Origin: a virus
IMG/VR virus record: IMGVR_UViG_3300030098_007219
Span: 1-33,021 of that record
Length of the DNA stretch: 33,021 nt
Reading direction: 5' to 3' (one strand)
Shown here: one piece after another, positions 21,424 through 30,694 of the stretch
Numbering within the stretch: position 1 is the first letter of the stretch
Layout of the letters: every line of letters starts with the position of its first letter
Notes under the pieces: generated by a model
Told to the model about the DNA's origin: nothing
What the model saw: only the letters and a program-made list of their open reading frames with translations
Database searches by the model: none
Translations under genes and position numbers: made by a program

Positions 21424-23013
21424 TTAAGTGTTAGAAATATGATAGGATTTAATAACGTGAATTCCTGTTTCCAGATTAACAGAAACCGCCCGAACATGTC
21501 CTAAACCAAGATAATCATTAACTGATCTCCAATCAAAACGAATTCGATTCCCTGGGAGAATACCCGTCGCGCTCGGTCCAATTGTAGAAGTTACTACAAT
21601 AATTTTTTGAGAATGAAGGGTATTAATAGCAGTCGCTACCCCGCTCGCGGCTGGAACCCTGATTCCTTGGAAATTAATATCTTGTTGGACGGTTGCCCCC
21701 ACCGCCGTCACCTCTCCCCCATCGGTAGCCGAAGACCGCTGTAATCGATCAGAAACATAATGGGCATATACTCCATTAACGACCGTTTTATTAGCGTATT
21801 CTCCCGAGGGATCTAACTGCTCTTTTAGATCTAAAATATCATCCGCGATAAATGTATAATCTGGACTGCTCGAAGCAAAAGGAAACACGGGCTCTAATTT
21901 ATAATTTCCTGCTGTATTAATTCTTAAAATTGATCCTGTTCTTTTCATACACTCTTTTAATATGTCTATCTGTTTAACGGGATTAGTTTGACCCCTAAAA
22001 GGGAAAACTCCGTAAAGTTGATTAAACCCAGTAGATAAAGAGCTTGCCCACGAATCATTAACAGAGCGCGAAAAATCCGCTTGAGGAGTTGTACTTTCAG
22101 AATATCCACAAGCTTCTAAAATAGAAGACAAAACATCACCCACCCCGACAACTGAAGTAGTTACGTCTTTTAGTCCTTTATTATCGACAATAATAATAGA
22201 ATCATCTTCTACATTAATTGTCCCCCCGTCTTCTATTTGAAAAGTTCCCGCGGAAGCATTCCAGTTTCCCCACTGTCCAGCCGCTGGGGCCCCACCGCTG
22301 GGACCAGAAACCGCTATCCCATTAACTCGAACCGCGGAGGGTTGTTCATACTGAAAAGAAGAAGGAACTCCTCCGACGGAAACGGTAGAAGTCGTCCCAG
22401 TTTGTCCCACTAAAAAAGCATACGTAGGAAAACCGGTGGGAGAAGTAGATAAATTTTTCATTCCAAAAGCTAAAGGTTTAATTGTTCCCTCTAATGATTG
22501 AGGGAATCCCGTCGCCCCTGAAGTATAAACTTCAGTAGATAGATCGCCGGTTATAGTAATAGCGCTTTGGATTTTCAGTTGGACTAATCCTGTTTTATAG
22601 GAATAAGAATAAGCCCCTGTAAATGGAACAGAACCGATAAAAACTCGGGTTAAATTAGATATAGAAGTTTCACTTCTGGACCCATACCAGATTTCGACAG
22701 CCGACCCTTCAATCCTGTTTGAAGAAAAATCCGCTAATAGATCTGTTCCGTCATTTCCTCTTTTTTGAGGGTCTCCAGTTAAAATAACAGTTTGAAAAGT
22801 TTGTTTAGCAATTCCTTCCGACAGATTACCGCAATCTTGAACAATTTGTCCCCCTGCTAATCTCGGCTCCCAAAATTTGTCCGCGGTTACTCCTGAAGTT
22901 GAATCATAAACAATACATCCCCCCGGATCCATTGCCATATTAGAAAAATACCTAACTGTAGAATTAGGATATTTAAGCTTTAATAAAATTCTATTCGAAG
23001 GAAAATAGCTCAT
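21424..23013 (-). CDS. Tail-tip/hub protein
   Basis: A 529-residue protein in the tail-tip section. The N-terminal 200 residues are beta-rich (RVFIGSVPFTGAYSYSYKTGLVQLKI), like distal-tail or hub proteins. The middle includes NVEDDSIIIVDNKGLKDVTTS and the C-terminal part GILPGNRIRFDW, resembling the OB-like end of hub proteins. Its ATG overlaps the upstream stop by four bases. By position, third after tape measure, chaperones aside, it may be the baseplate hub to which the fibre attaches. Confidence 0.65.
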   Translation of the reverse strand: MSYFPSNRILLKLKYPNSTVRYFSNMAMDPGGCIVYDSTSGVTADKFWEPRLAGGQIVQDCGNLSEGIAKQTFQTVILTGDPQKRGNDGTDLLADFSSNRIEGSAVEIWYGSRSETSISNLTRVFIGSVPFTGAYSYSYKTGLVQLKIQSAITITGDLSTEVYTSGATGFPQSLEGTIKPLAFGMKNLSTSPTGFPTYAFLVGQTGTTSTVSVGGVPSSFQYEQPSAVRVNGIAVSGPSGGAPAAGQWGNWNASAGTFQIEDGGTINVEDDSIIIVDNKGLKDVTTSVVGVGDVLSSILEACGYSESTTPQADFSRSVNDSWASSLSTGFNQLYGVFPFRGQTNPVKQIDILKECMKRTGSILRINTAGNYKLEPVFPFASSSPDYTFIADDILDLKEQLDPSGEYANKTVVNGVYAHYVSDRLQRSSATDGGEVTAVGATVQQDINFQGIRVPAASGVATAINTLHSQKIIVVTSTIGPSATGILPGNRIRFDWRSVNDYLGLGHVRAVSVNLETGIHVIKSYHISNT

Positions 23014-24212
23014 ACCTGCCGCCGCGGAATTTGCCTAAAGGTAATTGGGGCTAAAGTCCATCGGGACGGCTCGGCACGGTTAACAGTTAAATTAGGAGAG
23101 TTCATTAACTGACAATAAAGAGTTTCTTTCGCTCCGGTTGTTGTGTCTCCAGTAACTAAAAGAGGGTTCGGGCGGTCTTTATAAACATCTTCTATAATAT
23201 CTTTATCCGCATCTTCAACGGAAATCCATTGGACCACGATTGATCGAACAATCGGAAAAGATTGTCCTGTTAACATTCCCCCAAAAGTTGAAGATTGAGG
23301 AGAAGGGTCACTTAAATTGGCCTGATAATTTCGAGCCCATGATCTGGAAGGTTTAGTCAAGAATCCTAAAGCTCCTCTTCCTATTTCATGATTTAATCGA
23401 TCATCCCGAGGAGTTGGATCGCTAATGTATAAAGTCCAATATTGCCGAGCCGTAGACGGATTTAATTCAGAAAATCCCATATCGCTAAAGTCAGAATATA
23501 AAAAATCTGTTCCCGCGGTAAATGCTTTTTCTAAAGTTCCTCCTCCGTCAAACTGCTCTAAATAAGTATTTCCTGTTGGGATAGGGGAAAGCATAGAAGA
23601 AGCGGAAGAATAAAGCCGAATTACTGCATTAGAGGAAAAGTTTGTTCCAACGAAAAAAATTCCTGTTGGGGATTGAGCGGACCCTAAATTAAATTCTATG
23701 TATCCTTCGCTATGAACCCTAACTAAATCTCCTTCATAAGAGATCCCCCCCGAATCATTAGAAGAATAACCTAAAAGATTAGCTGCTTTAGAGGTTGTCC
23801 ACGTTATCCCAAAAGCTACCGCGACGGTTCGAGCGATAGTAAATTTTCCCGTTGTAGTCGAATAAGTACAGGTATAAACCCCAGTAGAGCCGGCGGCCGT
23901 CATACGTGCCGCGACTTCTGTCGCTAAAGTTGTTCCTGTATAATTTCCAGGATTTAAAGTAACCGTTGCCGCCCCATCAATAGGATCATTAAAATTAATA
24001 GTGTCATTTTCCCCCACTGCAACTCTAAACAGTCCCCCACCGTCTCCCGCTACCGCGAACTTAAACGGTTTTCCAGTATAAACATTTTGAAGATTAGTTT
24101 TAGGAAAAGAAGTAGATTCACTCGAAACAGTAATAGATCCCGAGCTAATAGAATCGGTTGAAATTTTAGATCCATACATAAAAGCGACATTAGAACTCAT
24201 TTTAGATCCCAC
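23010..24212 (-). CDS. Tail-tip protein with a marine-phage-type structural domain
   Basis: A 400-residue protein immediately after the tape measure gene, where the distal tail protein is usually encoded. Residues about 55-140 (NDTINFNDPIDGAATVTLNPGNY... then TTLATEVAARM and TGKFTIAR) match a motif I know from many environmental phage structural proteins. The C-terminal half is beta-rich and includes RPNPLLVTGD. The start may be the ATG at 24212, overlapping the tape measure stop by 11 bases, or an internal one at 24200. Confidence 0.66.
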   Translation of the reverse strand: MGSKMSSNVAFMYGSKISTDSISSGSITVSSESTSFPKTNLQNVYTGKPFKFAVAGDGGGLFRVAVGENDTINFNDPIDGAATVTLNPGNYTGTTLATEVAARMTAAGSTGVYTCTYSTTTGKFTIARTVAVAFGITWTTSKAANLLGYSSNDSGGISYEGDLVRVHSEGYIEFNLGSAQSPTGIFFVGTNFSSNAVIRLYSSASSMLSPIPTGNTYLEQFDGGGTLEKAFTAGTDFLYSDFSDMGFSELNPSTARQYWTLYISDPTPRDDRLNHEIGRGALGFLTKPSRSWARNYQANLSDPSPQSSTFGGMLTGQSFPIVRSIVVQWISVEDADKDIIEDVYKDRPNPLLVTGDTTTGAKETLYCQLMNSPNLTVNRAEPSRWTLAPITFRQIPRRQV

Positions 24213-26721
24213 TCGCGGTTAAAGGGTCTCGTAGAATTAATTGAGGATTTATTTCTGTGTTTATTCTTCTCTGTCTAATGGACTGCTGAATTAATGGATC
24301 TAAACCGAATCCAAGTCTTTCCGCATCCGCGGATAAAACCAACTGAATAACATTATTAGATCCTTCATTCTGGGCATTGCTCGAAGGACTTTTTAATCCT
24401 GAAAAAGCCATAACGGTATCATTAGGGGAAAGACGAAAAGACCCCTCAGGACCTACATAAAAACGGTTTTTAGAATTAGGAGGAGAATATAAATCCCCTG
24501 CTTCTTGAGTAAATCCTTTAAAAGAACTAGTAATCCAATCGGGCAAAAGCGATTTAAAAAACTCTACAACTCCTCCCACTAAATCTTTAAAAAAGCTTTT
24601 TATACTTGCTCCCAGATCTCTAAAAGCCCCTTTCCAGTCTTCTTTAAAACCTCTAAAAAATTCTCCTATCCCACTTCCAATTTCTAAAGCGGCATCCTTT
24701 AAACCCCCGAAAATATGCTTTAAAATAACTTTGGGGATTTCTACATAGATTGTAATAAATATATCTATTAATCCCCGAATTAACGCCGGTATAATCGCCC
24801 CTAATGCTTCAATTAATTGGGTTACAAATCCTTCATCTAAAAGACTTTCTAATCCCGCGACTAATCCGTCCATCGCTTGAGGAATAGCTTGAGGAATTGC
24901 CCTTAAAAGATTTAAAACACTCTCGCTAATAGCTGGGACCAGAGCTTCTATTAGGGGCCCCATTTCTGTTAAAATTGCCTCAAAAGCTCCTATTGTATCG
25001 GAAAACCCTTCCGCTAATTTTTCCGCTCCGTCTTCTTCCATTAAGATTTGACCTAAATCAAAAACGGATTTAACAATTTGACCGGCTAATCCTGGGATTT
25101 CATTTAATAAAGAAGCTCCCCCAGATAAAAAGGCGTTAGTGATTTGATCAGTTAAGCCGGATGCTTTCGCCGCTTGTTCCTGAGATAGACCCGTAAAGCC
25201 AAAATTTCCAGCCGCCGCGAGTCTATTAATTTCTTCTAATTCTTCTTTTGCTTCCTGAAGCTGGGGGCCGAATTCTTGAATTATACTCGCTAAAGAACCA
25301 GGACCCCGAAGAGTCGCATCCATCATTAAACCAGTAATGGTTTTAATGGTTTCTTCTAATTCTTCTCCCCGTGTTTTTGTTTGAGGCGGAAATAGGTTCT
25401 TTACTTTTTCTCGAAATTTATCTAATTCGCTTAATTGTTCTTTAATTGCTTTAGCTGCTTCTTTAGCGGAATCCGCGGAATTTTGATTCCCTTCTGTTTG
25501 AAGATTAGCTATATCTCTTTGAGATCTTTCCACTAAAGCTAATTTTGCATTTTGAATTTCAGCTAAAACCGCTTCATTAGTTCGATATTTTTTCTCTAAT
25601 CGTTCTAAAGCTTCTATTTCAACCTGAAGCGCGACCTCGATTCTTTGTTGGTCTGTTAAGGTATCTTCAACCGCTGCCCTCCGTTGGGCGGCTAATTGAA
25701 GAAGGACCGACTCTATATCTTTTTTATACGCTGCCCATTTTGCGGCTTTTCTGCTCGCTTCTGCTTCTGCTTCATCGGCTTTAATTTTTTCTCTTTGAGC
25801 TTCAATCGCTTTTGTGGTGGAAGCCGTTAAATTATTTCGTTTTTCCGTTAGATTTTGAATATCGCCGGTTAGTCTTCGGACCGCTTCTTCCGCTTTTTTA
25901 ATCGCTTTATTATTCTTTTCGATAGCAGGAATATTCTTTAGAGTTCTTAAATGATCTTCACTTTTTAAGTGGGTCAATAATTTTTGAGCTTCTGCTAAAT
26001 CTTCCATCGCTAATTTAATCTGGCCCGAAAATGCTTGTCTATTAGCCAGATCGGCTTGTTTAATACGAATATCATATTCGTCTAAACTTCCATTCATTAG
26101 CGATAAAGCGGTCTTAACTTCTTCTACTCTATCTTTTAAATTTCGGTGCGCTTCCGCGAACTTTTCGGTTCTTTGAGCCGCTGCTTCTTGGGCTATGTCT
26201 GCTTCTTCAACTTGTTTTTTTAATCTACTATAGGCTAAAGCTAAAGCTCCAACTGTTAAAGTTATGATCGCTAAAGGTCCGGCGAACCGAGATCCCCCTT
26301 TAGCGACTGCTTCCATAACAGAAGCCATTTCTCCGATTTTAGAAACCGCTGACCCAAGCTCGGGATTTAATTCGCTTAAACCCCCCGCTAAAGCGCTTAC
26401 GATTGAATCTGTTTCCCCTGCTGAATCTTCAAAAGATTTTAAAGCTTGTGAAGCATCTTTAGAAGAAGAAGCAGTTTCTTTAAAATCTCCAGCCGCCGAA
26501 GAAGCAGCTATCCCCACTTCTTTGATCTGGTTGGTTTGAAGTCCGTTAACCGCGGATGAAACTTCATTAACTGAAGTCTCTAACTGATCCATAGAAGAAG
26601 AACCTACTTTTCCCGTTTCTTTAAAGTCTTCTCCTAATTCAGAAACCGCCCCTCCGATTGAATCTAAAGCACCGACGGCGTTTTGACTTTCTGCATTAAT
26701 TCTTAAGGTTAAATCGGCCAT
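24202..26721 (-). CDS. Tape measure protein
   Basis: An 839-residue protein that sets tail length, about 125 nm by the usual 0.15 nm per residue. The N-terminal ~150 residues are helical with many Ser-Ser-Val-Asn repeats. A membrane-like segment (PLAIITLTVGALALAYS) sits near 150-168. Long coiled coils cover about 170-450 (Glu/Lys/Ala-rich), and hydrophobic helices follow at about 630-670 (IIPALIRGLIDIFITIYV). It is the longest tail gene and directly follows the chaperones, as expected. No lysozyme-type domain is seen. Confidence 0.93.
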   Translation of the reverse strand: MADLTLRINAESQNAVGALDSIGGAVSELGEDFKETGKVGSSSMDQLETSVNEVSSAVNGLQTNQIKEVGIAASSAAGDFKETASSSKDASQALKSFEDSAGETDSIVSALAGGLSELNPELGSAVSKIGEMASVMEAVAKGGSRFAGPLAIITLTVGALALAYSRLKKQVEEADIAQEAAAQRTEKFAEAHRNLKDRVEEVKTALSLMNGSLDEYDIRIKQADLANRQAFSGQIKLAMEDLAEAQKLLTHLKSEDHLRTLKNIPAIEKNNKAIKKAEEAVRRLTGDIQNLTEKRNNLTASTTKAIEAQREKIKADEAEAEASRKAAKWAAYKKDIESVLLQLAAQRRAAVEDTLTDQQRIEVALQVEIEALERLEKKYRTNEAVLAEIQNAKLALVERSQRDIANLQTEGNQNSADSAKEAAKAIKEQLSELDKFREKVKNLFPPQTKTRGEELEETIKTITGLMMDATLRGPGSLASIIQEFGPQLQEAKEELEEINRLAAAGNFGFTGLSQEQAAKASGLTDQITNAFLSGGASLLNEIPGLAGQIVKSVFDLGQILMEEDGAEKLAEGFSDTIGAFEAILTEMGPLIEALVPAISESVLNLLRAIPQAIPQAMDGLVAGLESLLDEGFVTQLIEALGAIIPALIRGLIDIFITIYVEIPKVILKHIFGGLKDAALEIGSGIGEFFRGFKEDWKGAFRDLGASIKSFFKDLVGGVVEFFKSLLPDWITSSFKGFTQEAGDLYSPPNSKNRFYVGPEGSFRLSPNDTVMAFSGLKSPSSNAQNEGSNNVIQLVLSADAERLGFGLDPLIQQSIRQRRINTEINPQLILRDPLTASGI

Positions 26722-26722
26722 C

Positions 26723-27175
26723 TTATCGCCTCTTTGAATTTTGAAAAGCTCTGTCCGCTTTCATTCTCGCTTTTTCAATCTTTACTTTATCATTTTCGAT
26801 TCTATCTTGTTCGCCCGAAATTAACTCTAAGGAATCCATAAGGGCGGCAGGTTGATCTAATAGTCCTCCGGAGTAGGGTAATAAATGCTTATTCCGAAAA
26901 GCTCCAGCCAATTTAAATTGATTTAAGACATTAGGATCAATTCCCCCACTTCTTCTAAAATGATAATTTAAAGGGCAAGAATCAATCCAGAGATCTTTAT
27001 AATCTAAAGCGATTAGCGGATGATGGGCAGAAAAAACGGTTTCTGAAGGACTAACTAATTCGTGAGAAGATTTTTCTTCCCTAATTAGTCCTCCGCAATT
27101 TCTCCTTTTTTGAAGTTGTTTCTTAATACAACTCGAACAGTCCCACGGTTGATCCATATTCATAATATGAACCAA
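26723..27175 (-). CDS. Tail assembly chaperone, frameshift part (T domain)
   Basis: This 150-codon frame follows the first chaperone and is probably made as its -1 frameshift extension, as lambda gpGT. It starts with TTG at 27175 as an independent frame, but no stop separates it from the slippery site at 27184-27190. It contains a Cys-rich stretch (DCSSCIKKQLQ), an HHPLIALDYKD segment, and a basic helical tail. AAGGAGG lies 12 bases before an ATG at 27163, so some independent product is possible. The tape measure gene begins one base after its stop. Confidence 0.82.
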   Translation of the reverse strand: MVHIMNMDQPWDCSSCIKKQLQKRRNCGGLIREEKSSHELVSPSETVFSAHHPLIALDYKDLWIDSCPLNYHFRRSGGIDPNVLNQFKLAGAFRNKHLLPYSGGLLDQPAALMDSLELISGEQDRIENDKVKIEKARMKADRAFQNSKRR

Positions 27176-27180
27176 CCTCC

Positions 27181-27615
27181 TTAGTTTTTTGCGGCACTCG
27201 TTGCTAACCGAGAAATATCTAAGAGATCATTTACAACCCGAATTAAAAGCCAATCGGGGGCATAATGATAAAGCAATTGGGAAGGAGTCGAATATCTTTG
27301 ATCTTCTCCTTCAAAATTTACCCCAGAAATAATTTCTACAACTTGCCCGAATGCGTGCCCCGCTTCATTCTCTCTTTGATTTTGCATTTTGTCGGCTATG
27401 TCGTCGTTTCCTTCGTCTCGAATTTGAGCGATTGAAAGATTTTCTAAAAGAAGCTGGGTATTAGTTCCGCTTCTCGCATAACGGCACCGTTGAAGCGCTG
27501 ATCGCTGGGCTCCATTCGGAGGAGTTAATTTAAGTTCTATTTTCGAATCGTTATGTTCGTATGATTTGGATTGATTAGAGCTTTTTAATAAAATATTGAT
27601 CATGATTGTTCCCAC
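27181..27615 (-). CDS. Tail assembly chaperone, first part (G domain)
   Basis: A 144-residue protein directly upstream of the tape measure genes, in the place of lambda gpG. It is largely helical in the middle and ends LLDISRLATSAAKN. Its last codons form the heptamer A-AAA-AAC in the reading frame, one codon before the stop, so part of the ribosomes should shift by -1 into the next frame and give a fusion of about 297 residues. Such chaperones coat the tape measure protein and recruit tube subunits. ORF length and layout fit the family even though the sequence is not recognised. Confidence 0.85.
   Translation of the reverse strand: MGTIMINILLKSSNQSKSYEHNDSKIELKLTPPNGAQRSALQRCRYARSGTNTQLLLENLSIAQIRDEGNDDIADKMQNQRENEAGHAFGQVVEIISGVNFEGEDQRYSTPSQLLYHYAPDWLLIRVVNDLLDISRLATSAAKN
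27184..27190 (-). other. Programmed -1 frameshift site A-AAA-AAC
   Basis: The zero frame reads GCA-AAA-AAC-TAA, which contains the canonical X-XXY-YYZ heptamer. After the shift, translation continues CTA-AGG-AGG-TTG into the 26723-27175 frame without a stop. An AAGGAGG lies just downstream. Confidence 0.85.
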
Positions 27616-27618
27616 TTG

Positions 27619-27681
27619 AAAAACAGCGGCAAGGACCGAGCTACACGGGGAACAGATAGCCTAACCCTGCCCCCACCGCTG
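27619..27681 (-). terminator. Possible terminator or processing hairpin after the tail tube gene
   Basis: On the minus strand CAGCGG (27681-27676) can pair with CCGCTG (27629-27624), followed by five T. The 46-base loop is large but contains further GGGG/CCCC pairing. It could reduce readthrough from the abundant tail tube gene into the chaperone genes. Confidence 0.4.
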
Positions 27682-27699
27682 AAAATATAAAACTTTTGA

Positions 27700-29118
27700 C
27701 TATCCAAAAGCGAGCTTTAATTCATCTTCTGAATTTGTAGCAAGTCGCGCTTCCCCGCGTAAAGTAACAGTAATCGGACCATCTCCCGAGCCGGAAATCG
27801 GTTGTCCTTGAAAAACACAATTGGGCATAGATAAAGCTACAACTTTTCCAGCCGTCCGGCCCCATTGGATTAAACATTGAGCCCCTAAACCCATAAATCC
27901 GCGAAAAGCGTCTAATTGAGAAGAATCACGAAGATAACCCTCGATTTCTACTTCTACGGTTCGCATTCCTGGGGCATATGCCGTCCCTTGTCCTTCAGAA
28001 GAAGAAGAATCCCTTAAAACTGTAATATTATCATTAATAACTACATTAACGCGGGTCGCCGGAAATTGGGTCGCTTTAGTTCCTATGATTACATCGCAAT
28101 AAATACTAGGAATGGGGGCAGTCGTAGAAAGAGAAGGGGTAACCCGATAAGGTCGGACAGCCGTCGAAATGCTATGGGTATCTCTTGTAGTTCCATCATA
28201 TCCCCTTTCAACCGTTATAGTTCCGGCTCCTGTTTCTCCAGACTTTGCGGTTACTTTCATTGCTTCCGCATCAATTAAGATACGTGACCCGATAGAAACT
28301 ACTCCTCTTTCAGTTAAAGAAATCGTTGTATCTGTCGCTAAAGCCCCTGTTATAGCCGCGGAAAGAGTTGTCCTTCCTGTAAAGATTTCTTCTCCCGAAC
28401 CCTCACCGGCAAAAGACATATTTAAATATCCTTCTCCTCCGTGCTCCCAATTAATAGTTAAGGAAGTGGGAGCGAAACCAGGCATACATTGAGAAACCAT
28501 CGCGACTTTATCTCCGCTATCGAGATAAGTCCAGAAAGTTAAACTTCCATCCCGTGCCGCTTTAACGGAATAAGTATTAGTTGCCGAAACTACATCCGCG
28601 GAAGCGGGAGCCGCTGAAAATTCAGGGGTTACAACTAAAGACCCAGAACTGTTTGAAGTACAGACCCGAGCTTCCGCGGTCCCTACATTATCAAAATTAT
28701 TTGAAGTTACAACGATAATAGAGCCAGCATTAACATTTCCAGGGGTTCCAATATCAAAACCCGTTACGGATGGGGTGGGGCTCGCTTGAACGGAATCCGC
28801 GCTATTATCTACTGAATCCCCGAAAAAAGTCGCTTGAAGGATTCCGTCAATATTGGGAGGAGTTCCGGCTACCCCTGAAGTTCGAGTCACGATATTAAAA
28901 GTACCGTCACTAGTGGGGAATCCTGGGATAGCTCCTCTTTGAGATCGGCTTGTTCCTGTTTTGTCAGGAATCGCGGCGTTAACCCTTGAAGCGGAAATTT
29001 CGGTCCCATCGGAAATATGATAAAAATCAGTCGCGCTGGGATCAACGGCGACCCCATAGGTTGATTCAACTTTTAGGGCGCATGCTTGAAAAACGGAAAC
29101 TGCTTGTGTTGAAGCCAT
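27700..29118 (-). CDS. Major tail (tube) protein
   Basis: A 472-residue protein located between the tail terminator and the chaperones, the position of the tube protein. It is Ser/Thr/Gly/Ala-rich and beta-structured, and begins with ALKVESTYGVAVDPSATDF, a pattern seen in large phage tail tube proteins. An insertion with EAMKVTAKSGETGAGTITVERGYDG (about 280-320) looks like an extra surface domain. ATTAAGGAGTAG lies before the ATG, a strong ribosome binding site suiting high output. Confidence 0.8.
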   Translation of the reverse strand: MASTQAVSVFQACALKVESTYGVAVDPSATDFYHISDGTEISASRVNAAIPDKTGTSRSQRGAIPGFPTSDGTFNIVTRTSGVAGTPPNIDGILQATFFGDSVDNSADSVQASPTPSVTGFDIGTPGNVNAGSIIVVTSNNFDNVGTAEARVCTSNSSGSLVVTPEFSAAPASADVVSATNTYSVKAARDGSLTFWTYLDSGDKVAMVSQCMPGFAPTSLTINWEHGGEGYLNMSFAGEGSGEEIFTGRTTLSAAITGALATDTTISLTERGVVSIGSRILIDAEAMKVTAKSGETGAGTITVERGYDGTTRDTHSISTAVRPYRVTPSLSTTAPIPSIYCDVIIGTKATQFPATRVNVVINDNITVLRDSSSSEGQGTAYAPGMRTVEVEIEGYLRDSSQLDAFRGFMGLGAQCLIQWGRTAGKVVALSMPNCVFQGQPISGSGDGPITVTLRGEARLATNSEDELKLAFG

Positions 29119-29130
29119 TTTAACTACTCC

Positions 29131-29655
29131 TTAATTTTCTAAAAAACGAACTAACAAGGGTATAAGAAACGTACCATATAGCGGGCCCTTGCCGTCGGCT
29201 ATTTGTCCGCTCCATATTGTCGATTGGGGCAAAATCTGGACAATTTGAGGATCATTACTCGCGGTTTGTCCTGCTGTCGGATCTAATTCAAAAAGGTATC
29301 GAGTCGCTCTTTCAAAACGAGACCTTCTTCTAAAAAGTCTTTCCCTATTTCCTCGGGGTTCCTCACAAGCAACCCATAAAGTAATAACGGCATCCGATAA
29401 GCCATTAGTTCGCGAAACAGGGTTAATTTCTTCTGCATCTAAAACGATAATTGTATGATAAGGAAAAGACCGATTAGCGCTAAAGTCCCCTCCCCCTACA
29501 TAATAAGCATTATTAACAGGGGCGGTTAATCCTAAATTTTGTTTTCCTTGGGCTACCGCTTCCGAATCAATCGCGGTTAATTGAGCCTGTAGGTTAGTCT
29601 GCATATAAGAACGAATTAAATCTATTACTCCTTCAATTCCGATAGATAGGGGCAT
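29131..29655 (-). CDS. Tail terminator / tail completion protein
   Basis: A 174-residue protein between the gpG-like completion gene and the tail tube gene. The length and sequence pattern fit minor tail proteins of the terminator type: an N-terminal IEGVIDLIRSYMQ helix, then an AYYVGGGDF loop, beta strands (HTIIVLDAEEI, DAVITLWVACEE), and a long RRRSRFERATRYLFELD helix. These proteins cap the finished tail and join it to the head. The assignment rests mainly on place and fold pattern. Confidence 0.68.
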   Translation of the reverse strand: MPLSIGIEGVIDLIRSYMQTNLQAQLTAIDSEAVAQGKQNLGLTAPVNNAYYVGGGDFSANRSFPYHTIIVLDAEEINPVSRTNGLSDAVITLWVACEEPRGNRERLFRRRSRFERATRYLFELDPTAGQTASNDPQIVQILPQSTIWSGQIADGKGPLYGTFLIPLLVRFLEN

Positions 29656-29658
29656 TTT

Positions 29659-30177
29659 TTAGTCCTCTATAAAAAACGAGTCGGCAGGTTGAACACCCGC
29701 TCGCATAGATCGGGTTAACGCTTTTCTTATAACTTCTGTTAATCGTTGGGGTGCTCTTCCTGATAATTGAAGGGCATTCCTGCCTAATTGAGCTTGTTTA
29801 ACTGCATAGGGAACTTTTGTTCCAAAAACTAAAGCATTCGGAAGACTTATCCGAATAGAATCCCGAGTCCCAGCAGGATTAGCTAAACTGTTAACTAATC
29901 TTCCGCTTAACTCTAAAATAGAAGTCCCAGGATATTTAACTGGGTTTTTAGCATGTGCTGCTTTTTTCCATAATAGATAAGTGGGACTTAATTTTTTAAA
30001 TGGATTGCCCGCGCTTCTTCCTTCTGATCCAAAGTTTTCTAAAACTTCTTCTTCTAAGACCGCGAACATTTCAGGGGCTAAAGGTCTTAAATCGGAAAGA
30101 GTTCTTTTTCCTAAATCTAATCGCCGGTTAATTTCTACCTGTCCGAATGCTTCAAACTTTAGATCGAGCCAACCCAT
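29659..30177 (-). CDS. Virion morphogenesis / tail completion protein, Mu gpG-like
   Basis: A 172-residue protein of the phage virion morphogenesis family (pfam05069 type). It has the ordered signs KKLSPTYLLWKK, ILELSGRLVNSL, RISLPNALVFGTKVPYAVKQAQLG and a late GRAPQRLTEVIRKAL. In Mu the related gpG helps complete tail and head joining. Its stop lies three bases before the tail terminator start, and its start is next to the connector gene's stop. Confidence 0.82.
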   Translation of the reverse strand: MGWLDLKFEAFGQVEINRRLDLGKRTLSDLRPLAPEMFAVLEEEVLENFGSEGRSAGNPFKKLSPTYLLWKKAAHAKNPVKYPGTSILELSGRLVNSLANPAGTRDSIRISLPNALVFGTKVPYAVKQAQLGRNALQLSGRAPQRLTEVIRKALTRSMRAGVQPADSFFIED

Positions 30178-30178
30178 T

Positions 30179-30694
30179 TTAAAATTCGGAAGTTAGGGTA
30201 ATATCGGGTCCCGTGTCTGATCCAGGATTATCTAATAAATAAGTGGAAATTAATGAATTAGAATGGGGTGTATAAGTTGAAGTAATTCCGCTATTAATTA
30301 GAATCATCGGATTAGGGGGGATTTGTTGAGTAGAATCCCCCACAATTCTTTTAAAATCATTAAAAGCAAAAGTTTCTAATTCTTGAAAATAAGCCGAGGG
30401 TTCCCCCCCATAGGCGTTAGAGTTTCCAGCCGTCGAAGCTTTAGCGATTTTAGCCGCAACCAATCGCGAGCCGATATTACCTAAAAGCTTAAGTCCAATA
30501 GAAGAGGCTCCCGTTATAGGAACCGTAAATCCTAAAGCAGCTAATTCCCCATTCATCATAGCTTCAACTTCTATAATAAATTGGGTTACCTGACTATCGC
30601 TCGGAGAAGTATTAGAATCCCATCCTCCCGAATAAGTGGGGATGTATCCTTGAATCGCGGTAGAAGTTATATAATCTCCGTTAGTTACCGCCAT
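30179..30694 (-). CDS. Head-tail connector (DUF1320/adaptor-like)
   Basis: A 171-residue protein. Its N-terminal half reads as the helical bundle of head-tail adaptors (SQVTQFIIEVEAMMNGELAALGF, GLKLLGNIGSRLVAAKIAK). A YFQELETFAFNDFKRIV helix follows and a polar, probably flexible C-terminus ends the protein. It sits between capsid-side genes and the tail completion gene, and overlaps the 113-residue gene by 14 bases. The assignment is from fold pattern and order. Confidence 0.7.
   Translation of the reverse strand: MAVTNGDYITSTAIQGYIPTYSGGWDSNTSPSDSQVTQFIIEVEAMMNGELAALGFTVPITGASSIGLKLLGNIGSRLVAAKIAKASTAGNSNAYGGEPSAYFQELETFAFNDFKRIVGDSTQQIPPNPMILINSGITSTYTPHSNSLISTYLLDNPGSDTGPDITLTSEF

Noticed and set aside
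27616-27699. tRNA gene
   Set aside because: A GTGTAGCTCGG stretch on the minus strand resembles a D-arm, but no acceptor stem, anticodon arm or T-arm can be paired around it.
28066-28492. Plus-strand frames inside the tail tube gene
   Set aside because: Antisense shadows of a well-supported structural gene, with no start signal and no neighbouring plus-strand genes.
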